The translations under genes were made by a program, and so were the position numbers. A DNA stretch of 42,954 nucleotides, taken from Betaproteobacteria bacterium. GTDB taxonomy: Bacteria > Pseudomonadota > Gammaproteobacteria > Burkholderiales > Burkholderiaceae_F. The stretch spans positions 1 to 42,954 of the forward strand of contig VBCK01000129.1 in the NCBI GenBank assembly GCA_005882215.1, read 5' to 3'. Positions 38,307 through 42,954 of the stretch are shown piece by piece; positions within the stretch are counted from its first letter, which is position 1, and every line of letters begins with the position of its first letter. The notes under the pieces are model-generated. The model saw nothing but the letters and a program-made list of their open reading frames with translations. It searched no databases and was not told the DNA's origin.

Positions 38307-38312
38307 AATATA
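38307..38312 (-). promoter_or_regulatory. Candidate -10 element for the IS3-OrfA-like chimera gene
   Basis: The bases 38300-38340 are clearly AT-richer than the surroundings. Read on the minus strand they contain TTAATATATTGTG, with TATATT at 38312-38307 (five of six matches to TATAAT), about 40 bases before the ATG at 38265. No good -35 hexamer is present at standard spacing. The local dip in GC suggests a promoter, or a transferred segment. Confidence 0.35.
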
Positions 38313-38494
38313 TTAACCGTTCCTAATCCTGAAATTCCGCTCCCGCCTCCGCGCCTGCCGGCGCTACGGCGGGCAAGCCTCCGAGTCGACGGTAGTGCCA
38401 CTAGAAGCCATTAGAATTGTCGCTGCTCGAGCGCGGGCTTGCAATGCTGACCCCGGATTTCTGGGCAGTCGCTGCTTCACCCGGTAGTGCAACG

Positions 38495-39367
38495 ATGCTG
38501 TCCCCTGCCGACGACCGCAACGCCGACGAGATCGCCTATTGGAATGGTCCGGGAGGCCGGCGCTGGCTGGAGCGGCAGCAGTGGCAGGACGCACTGCTCG
38601 CGCCGGTGGCCGAGATCCTGCTCGACCGCGCGGCCCCGCGCGCGGGCGAAGTCGTGCTGGATATCGGCTGCGGATGTGGCGCCACCTCCTTCGCTCTGGC
38701 GCAGCGGGTTGTGCCCAACGGTCGTGTGCTCGGGATCGATGTCTCCGAGCCGCTGCTCGCGCGGGCGCGCCAACTCGCCCCGCCGGCACTGCCGGTCGAA
38801 TTCGTCCTGTCCGACGCGACGGCGTATCCGTTCGAGTCCGCCCGGGCCGATCTGGCCTGCTCTCGCTTTGGCGTGATGTTCTTTGCGGACCCGGCGCGGT
38901 CATTCACCAACATCCGGCGCGGCCTGCGAGGTGGCGCACGACTGGCGTTTGCCTGCTGGCGGCAGCCGCGCGAAAACCCCTGGCTGATGGTTCCGCTGCA
39001 GCAGGCTTACCGGCACGTGCCGCGCTTGCCCGAGATCGGACCCGAGGATCCCGGGCCATTCTCGTTCGCGGATCCGCACCGTGTGCGCCGCGTTCTGGCG
39101 CTGGCCGGATTCGAGACGATCGATCTGGAGCCGATCGATCTGACGTTCGATCTGTCCAATGGCCAGGGGCTGGACGCGGCAGTGGACGCAGCGATGGGAA
39201 TAGGACCGGCGAGCCGTGCGCTGGACGGTCAACCGCCGGCATTGCGGGCCGCGGCCGCCGAGTCGATCCGCGCGGCGCTGGCGCAGCACCAGGTCGGAAA
39301 TGCGGTGTCGCTGTCGGCCGCGCTCTGGCTCGTTACGGCCGCCAGTCCCTCCGAAGGCGAACGCTAA
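38495..39367 (+). CDS. Class I SAM-dependent methyltransferase
   Basis: A 290-residue methyltransferase. The SAM-binding motif I is VLDIGCGCGATSF (residues 54-66), followed by RVLGIDVSEPLLARARQLAP and SDATAYPFESARADL. The opening NADEIAYWNGPGGRRWLERQ is typical of a widespread bacterial small-molecule methyltransferase group, and fixes the probable start at ATG 38495; ATG 38444 and TTG 38417 are possible longer starts. The substrate is not known. The stop (39367) is 44 bases before the truncated aidB copy on the same strand, so the two were probably an operon before the rearrangement. Confidence 0.85.
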   Translation: MLSPADDRNADEIAYWNGPGGRRWLERQQWQDALLAPVAEILLDRAAPRAGEVVLDIGCGCGATSFALAQRVVPNGRVLGIDVSEPLLARARQLAPPALPVEFVLSDATAYPFESARADLACSRFGVMFFADPARSFTNIRRGLRGGARLAFACWRQPRENPWLMVPLQQAYRHVPRLPEIGPEDPGPFSFADPHRVRRVLALAGFETIDLEPIDLTFDLSNGQGLDAAVDAAMGIGPASRALDGQPPALRAAAAESIRAALAQHQVGNAVSLSAALWLVTAASPSEGER

Positions 39368-42009
39368 AGCGCGGGCCGCGCCACGGGGGCCGGAGCTGCC
39401 GCAGGAGCACAATGGGTCTTAAGATGGACAGGAAAGATCCCCCCGCGCCGGAGTTGACGGCGCTGTCCGCGCGCTTCCTGGCCGTAACCCACGAGGTCAT
39501 CAACCAGCCGATCGAGCTGGCCGACTACAACCTGTACGCGGCCGATCGCGCGCTGCGCGAAGCGGTGGCGCGCGAAGGCGCGGGCGCCTTCGAGTCCGAT
39601 CTGGTCGAATTCGGCCGGCGGGTCGGCACGGCCGAGTATCTGGAGCTCGGGCAGCTGGCCAATCGCTACCCGCCGGAGTTCGAGCCGAACGACCGCTTTG
39701 GGCATCGGACCGACCTGGTCCGCTTCCACATGCTGCGCGCAGGCCTCGAGCAGCACCCAGCGACCCAGCTGGTCGATCAGCCCCGTCTCCTCGGCAACTG
39801 CGATGAATACGCCCGGCAGCACTAGGCCGCGGGTCGGATGGTTCCACCGCAACAAGGCTTCGGCCCCGCTGATTCGACCCGTGCGCAGGTCGAGCTGCGG
39901 CTGGTAGTGCAACACGAACTCGCTACGCAGCAGGGCCTGTCGCAGCTCGCGTTCCAGCGCCACACGCTCGACTGCCTCTGCGTTCATCCGCTCCTCGAAA
40001 TAGACAAACCGACCGCGGCCTGAGTCCTTGGCGCGGTACATTGCGGTATCGGCCTTTTTCAGCAGCTCTTCGCTGTCCCGGCCGTCGGTCGGAAACATCG
40101 CGACGCCGATGCTGGCGCTGACGTAGCTTTCCTGCTGGCCGATCACGAATGGATCCGACAGCGACTCGGCGATGTGCTCGGCCACCGTCGTTACGCTCTG
40201 GGGTCCGGCGACGTTCGGCAGGATGATCGCGAATTCGTCGCCGCCCAGCCGCGCCAGCGTATCGCTTTCGCGCAGGCACGTGCGCATCCGCCGGGCGGTC
40301 TGCTCGAGCAGTTCGTCGCCGGCCGTGTGGCCGAGGCTGTCATTGATGCTCTTGAAGCGATCCAGGTCGATGTACAGCAGCGCGAGCCTGCGGCCTTCGC
40401 GCCGGGCGGAGGCGATCTCCTGCGAAAGCCGCTCCTTGAACAACAGCCGGTTCGGCAGGCCCGTCAGCTCGTCGTGGCGGACCTGGTAGATCAGCTGCTC
40501 GTCGCGTGCGGCCGCCGACAAGGCGACGCCGATGCGGTCGCACAGGTCCCGCAGCGGCACCAGCACGTCCTCGGCCATGGGGTCGCCGGTGGCTACGCCC
40601 AGGCAGGCGAATGCGCACAGACGGCCCCGATCCAGGATCGGCAGCATGAACACGCGTGGCACGCCCGCTGCGGCCGCGTGCGGTTCCGCCGGCGGAAACT
40701 CCGCGAGGTGGCCGCACGCGACACCCTCCGGGTGGTCGGCAATACGCTTGATCAGCCCGGGCGGCACGGGGATCCGGCTCGATTCGGGACTACCCGCCTG
40801 CCCGGCCGCGAGCGTGTACATCCGGGCCTGCCCTGCAGGGTCCGGCTCCAGCACGACGATTGCTGAGAACCGCGCTGGCGTCAGTTCCAGGATGTGAGCC
40901 AGCACCAGGCCGAAAACCGGATCGATGCCCGCCCTGGACAGGATCACCTGGTCGATGCCGGCGAGGACTTTCAGCGTGTCCAGTTGCCGGCCTACGCGGG
41001 CGGCCATGTCGTTGAACGAGGTCGCCAGCTGCCCGAACTCGTCGTCTCCGGCGATCGCGACGCGGTGGGCAAAGTCGGCGCCGGCCAGTCGCCGCGTTCC
41101 CTTGATCAGCTTGTCCAGCGGCCCCATCGTGCGGCGAATCTGACCGACGCTGAGCAGCGCGACCAGCAGCAGCGAAAGCAGGATCACTTCCACAAATACC
41201 CGACTGAACTTCTCGACCGGCGCCATCGCAGCCGAGCTCGGCTCGGTCGCGATCACGGTCCAGTAGGGCGTGTAGAACTTCGGCTTCAGGAACAACTGCC
41301 ATTGCCCGGCGATCATCGCTTCCCTTGCGGCCGCGATGCTGGAACCGCCTGAGGCGTCGGTAACGGCGCGCGCCGGGGCGGCCGCATCCGATGAGGGTGC
41401 GCCCGGCGAACAAAACAGCTTGGCCCCCGTCTCGGCGATCACGCACAAGCCGATCGCATCGGAAAGACCGTCCGCGGATCCCCAGAGCTCGTCCGGGTTC
41501 AGTTCGGCCGCCAGCGCAAACCGCTCGGGCCGGTTGGCGTCGATCATGTGAAGCAGAACGATCCGGGGTGGCACGCCGGAGGCGCGTTCGACGATCAGGA
41601 CCGACTCGTCTTGCGCCAGGTGGGCAACGGCAAACCCTCCGATCTGCGGCCACGAAAGCGCCTGGCCGAAGACCGGAACGGGTCGGACGTCCGGCCCGAC
41701 GACGGTCAAGCTCAAGTACATGCCGTCCAGCGTCGGCGGCACGCTGTCCGTGGGCGCTGCGCCGTAACGAAGAGCCAGCGCAGTATGTTGCATGCCCTTA
41801 TTAGCCAGCAGCAGCCGCTCGTAGACTTTCAACGCATACGCCTTGCTGACCGCGGTCAGGTCTGCCTGGGAGTGCTCGGTGAAAACCGCGCGCGCCTGGC
41901 CCAACGACAGCAGCGCAAGAGCAAGCACTGGCAAGAACGCGCACAGCACGAAAAGAATCAGGATCCGGCGCGCGACCTTGCCCGGAAGGAAGGTGCCCTG
42001 AATTCGCAT
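39364..42009 (-). CDS. Membrane GGDEF protein with truncated EAL domain and antisense-derived C-terminus
   Basis: An 881-residue frame. TM1 (about 15-35), a periplasmic sensory domain (about 37-265), TM2 (about 268-290), HAMP (about 292-345), a GAF-like region (about 365-505), then GGDEF (about 515-680). The active site is LGGDEF with GGDEF at 589-593 and an RxxD inhibitory site RESD at 580-583, so diguanylate cyclase activity is plausible. EAL begins near 690 (LHYQPQLDLRTGRISGAEAL, E717-A718-L719) but ends near residue 757 (LLEACAQH); the later metal-binding and catalytic residues are missing. Residues about 760-881 are antisense to the aidB fragment. Phosphodiesterase activity is therefore not expected. 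The start is 7 bases after the pilin gene stop. Confidence 0.85.
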   Translation of the reverse strand: MRIQGTFLPGKVARRILILFVLCAFLPVLALALLSLGQARAVFTEHSQADLTAVSKAYALKVYERLLLANKGMQHTALALRYGAAPTDSVPPTLDGMYLSLTVVGPDVRPVPVFGQALSWPQIGGFAVAHLAQDESVLIVERASGVPPRIVLLHMIDANRPERFALAAELNPDELWGSADGLSDAIGLCVIAETGAKLFCSPGAPSSDAAAPARAVTDASGGSSIAAAREAMIAGQWQLFLKPKFYTPYWTVIATEPSSAAMAPVEKFSRVFVEVILLSLLLVALLSVGQIRRTMGPLDKLIKGTRRLAGADFAHRVAIAGDDEFGQLATSFNDMAARVGRQLDTLKVLAGIDQVILSRAGIDPVFGLVLAHILELTPARFSAIVVLEPDPAGQARMYTLAAGQAGSPESSRIPVPPGLIKRIADHPEGVACGHLAEFPPAEPHAAAAGVPRVFMLPILDRGRLCAFACLGVATGDPMAEDVLVPLRDLCDRIGVALSAAARDEQLIYQVRHDELTGLPNRLLFKERLSQEIASARREGRRLALLYIDLDRFKSINDSLGHTAGDELLEQTARRMRTCLRESDTLARLGGDEFAIILPNVAGPQSVTTVAEHIAESLSDPFVIGQQESYVSASIGVAMFPTDGRDSEELLKKADTAMYRAKDSGRGRFVYFEERMNAEAVERVALERELRQALLRSEFVLHYQPQLDLRTGRISGAEALLRWNHPTRGLVLPGVFIAVAEETGLIDQLGRWVLLEACAQHVEADQVGPMPKAVVRLELRRVAIGQLPELQILGRADPPAEFDQIGLEGARAFARHRFAQRAIGRVQVVVGQLDRLVDDLVGYGQEARGQRRQLRRGGIFPVHLKTHCAPAAAPAPVARPAL
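39412..39825 (+). pseudogene. 5' fragment of an AidB-type acyl-CoA dehydrogenase gene, 3' end lost
   Basis: With its own ribosome-binding site (AGGAG, four bases before ATG 39412) it encodes about 106 residues of AidB N-terminus: LAVTHEVINQPIELADYNLY, YLELGQLANRYPPEFEPNDR, FGHRTDLVRFH. After base 39729 the AidB sequence stops and the frame runs for about 31 codons antisense to the EAL domain of the neighbouring gene, to a stop at 39825. AidB proteins are normally about 540 residues, so this is a truncated copy. Bases 39475-39729 are almost identical to 42659-42913, but the first 21 codons differ from the other copy, so it is not a simple copy of that gene's start. Confidence 0.85.
39475..39729 (+). 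repeat. 255-base near-identical direct repeat, copy 1 (in truncated aidB)
   Basis: Collinear with 42659-42913 at a constant offset of 3184 bases. By eye there are two differences, at 39552 (G, against A) and 39653 (A, against T). The first is silent and the second changes Gln to Leu. Identity begins at TTCCTGGCCGTAAC and ends at CGCTTCCAC, the point where this copy joins the truncated EAL gene. Upstream, a separate 16-base match (CAGGAGCACAATGGGT) at 39402 and 42589 covers the ribosome-binding site. Confidence 0.9.
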
Positions 42010-42016
42010 CTGGCCC

Positions 42017-42493
42017 TCAGAAGTCGGCGCCCGGCCCGACGAAATCGCCGTTGCGCCCGCGAACGACGTCGTCCTTGCTCACGCTGGCCGTCAGCGGCGG
42101 CGAGCTTTGTCCGTCCTTGCCCATGCTGTACAGGTCGTAGTCGGAGTTGATCGGGACCAGTGACCTGTCCTTGCGCGCGTGCCCCATCGCGCCTCGCGAG
42201 CCCAGGTTCAGGTACTGGTACGGGTTGCCCCAGGGATCGACCAGGGGAACGTTGTTCAGATTGCTCAAGGCGCCGGGCAGCGAGCCGTTGTCTGCCACGT
42301 ACTGGGCCATTGCCACTTCGATCTGGACGATGTCGCCTTCGGCCTGCGTGACCTTGCCGCGGTCCACGTAGCTCGAGTAGGACGGAACGGCGATCGTGGC
42401 CAGCACGGCGACGATGGCCACCACCAGCAGCAGCTCGACCAGCGTGAACGCGGCCATCCGCGAATCGAAGGACTTCGAGGGCACTCCCCGCAT
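42017..42493 (-). CDS. Type IV pilin / GspG-like prepilin with Ala at the cleavage -1 position
   Basis: A 158-residue prepilin. The 15-residue leader contains basic residues and ends MAA, then FTLVELLLVVAIVAVLATIA with Glu5 of the mature chain. The residue before the cleavage site is Ala, where Gly is nearly always found. The globular part carries GspG-like features: VPLVDPWGNPYQYLNLGSRG, then YDLYSMGKDGQSS. The gene lies 7 bases before the cyclase gene on the same strand and divergent from the second aidB gene, so pilin and cyclase are likely co-transcribed. It is not part of the operon at 1-6777. Function as a minor or accessory pilin is inferred. Confidence 0.85.
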   Translation of the reverse strand: MRGVPSKSFDSRMAAFTLVELLLVVAIVAVLATIAVPSYSSYVDRGKVTQAEGDIVQIEVAMAQYVADNGSLPGALSNLNNVPLVDPWGNPYQYLNLGSRGAMGHARKDRSLVPINSDYDLYSMGKDGQSSPPLTASVSKDDVVRGRNGDFVGPGADF

Positions 42494-42561
42494 CTTAAGA
42501 ATCCGTGAAAAGCGGCCGGCAAAAGAGTTAGCGCCGGCCTTCCATAGAGTCGGCGCTTACC

Positions 42562-42581
42562 CGGCCGACTTAAGTCGGCCG
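42562..42581. promoter_or_regulatory. Perfect 20-base palindrome upstream of aidB, in the pilin/aidB divergent region
   Basis: CGGCCGACTTAAGTCGGCCG is perfectly self-complementary and sits 17 bases before the aidB ATG, in the roughly 105-base region shared with the divergent pilin gene. Its position suggests a dimeric repressor operator controlling one or both genes. The truncated aidB copy at 39412 has no such site upstream. A hairpin in the aidB 5' leader is the alternative reading. Confidence 0.55.
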
Positions 42582-42598
42582 AGGCCGACAGGAGCACA

Positions 42599-42954
42599 AT
42601 GGGTGCGGCGATGGATAAGTCGACTCCCACCGGCTCGGGCCGGACGCCGCCGGACCGGTTCCTGGCCGTAACCCACGAGGTCATCAACCAGCCGATCGAG
42701 CTGGCCGACTACAACCTGTACGCGGCCGATCGCGCACTGCGCGAAGCGGTGGCGCGCGAAGGCGCGGGCGCCTTCGAGTCCGATCTGGTCGAATTCGGCC
42801 GGCGGGTCGGCACGGCCGAGTATCTGGAGCTCGGGCTGCTGGCCAATCGCTACCCGCCGGAGTTCGAGCCGAACGACCGCTTTGGGCATCGGACCGACCT
42901 GGTCCGCTTCCACCCCGCTTATCACGCGTTGATGCGGACGGCGATCACCGAGGG
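42599..42954 (+). CDS. aidB: AidB-type acyl-CoA dehydrogenase, N-terminal part, cut by window edge
   Basis: The first 118 codons of a flavoprotein of the AidB branch of acyl-CoA dehydrogenases. AidB of E. coli is part of the adaptive response to alkylating agents and binds DNA near its own promoter. Visible motifs are FLAVTHEVINQPIELADYNL, LEFGRR-like LVEFGRRVGTAEYLELG, and FGHRTDLVRFHPAYHALM, the last continuing normally where the fragment at 39412 breaks off. The ATG at 42599 has AGGAG four bases upstream; an in-frame ATG at 42611 is the alternative. The flavin-binding and catalytic parts lie outside the window. Confidence 0.85.
   Translation, partial: MGAAMDKSTPTGSGRTPPDRFLAVTHEVINQPIELADYNLYAADRALREAVAREGAGAFESDLVEFGRRVGTAEYLELGLLANRYPPEFEPNDRFGHRTDLVRFHPAYHALMRTAITE
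42659..42913 (+). repeat. 255-base near-identical direct repeat, copy 2 (in the second aidB)
   Basis: Partner of 39475-39729. The two copies flank the cyclase and pilin genes in direct orientation, so homologous recombination between them would delete about 3.2 kb. Confidence 0.9.

Noticed and set aside
38539..39825. A 428-codon plus-strand frame joining the methyltransferase region to the aidB fragment
   Set aside because: Before 39412 it is a shifted frame of the methyltransferase gene; only the part from 39412 is AidB-like.
39475..42913. Template/variable repeat pair of a diversity-generating retroelement
   Set aside because: The two copies differ at only two positions, with no adenine-specific pattern, and there is no reverse transcriptase nearby.

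Overview
The window is a GC-rich, densely coded stretch of a betaproteobacterial chromosome, most likely order Burkholderiales. The evidence is gene order and family content: a lysM - dprA - smg - topB block is divergent from a def - fmt - rsmB - DUF4390 - ntrY - ntrX-like - uvrA block, an arrangement typical of that group. The 77-residue conserved protein at 20563 and the QseBC-like pair also fit. No rRNA, tRNA, CRISPR array or intact insertion sequence was seen. Both ends cut through genes (a secretin at base 1, an AidB-type acyl-CoA dehydrogenase at 42954).

Layout. (1) 1-6777, minus strand: a compact operon for a type II secretion / MSHA-like pilus machine, in transcription order GspG, GspF, GspE, then PilM-, PilN-, PilO- and PilP-like proteins and a lipoprotein secretin; the last four overlap by ATGA. 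(2) 7025-9092, minus: a QseBC-type two-component system, divergent across a 419-base control region from a DsbD/ScsB-type disulfide reductase. (3) 11770-14286, plus: an aldo/keto reductase, a DUF3014 protein, a striking 40-base inverted repeat, a doubtful small ORF and a glycosyltransferase remnant. (4) 14320-19046, minus: an exonuclease/GIY-YIG fusion nuclease, DUF1993, a SET-domain methyltransferase and a large membrane-bound spermidine-synthase-like protein carrying an in-frame REP-like repeat. (5) 19193-21517: an HDOD protein, a small conserved protein and an XRE-like regulator. (6) 21721-27584, minus: topB, smg, dprA and a LysM protein. (7) 27773-37401, plus: deformylase, formyltransferase, rRNA methyltransferase, DUF4390, an NtrY-like kinase, a short NtrX-like regulator and UvrA. 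(8) 37423-42954: an IS3 OrfA-like domain fused to an unrecognised domain, a methyltransferase, a broken aidB copy joined tail-to-tail to a GGDEF-EAL gene that has lost most of EAL, a pilin with an unusual cleavage site, and a second aidB start.

How parts work together. Region 1 supplies prepilin, motor ATPase, platform, alignment proteins and outer-membrane channel of one filament or secretion machine, but no prepilin peptidase and no minor pilins are here. Region 7 links N-formyl-Met removal, initiator tRNA formylation and rRNA methylation with an envelope/nitrogen-type two-component system.

The least ordinary part is 37.4-43.0 kb. It holds a domesticated transposase DNA-binding domain and a rearrangement that joined the 3' ends of two convergent genes, next to a near-identical second copy of one of them. 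No clearly new defence or mobile system was found; the candidates for novelty are the IS3-derived chimera, the 40-base inverted repeat and the pilin/cyclase/aidB rearrangement.
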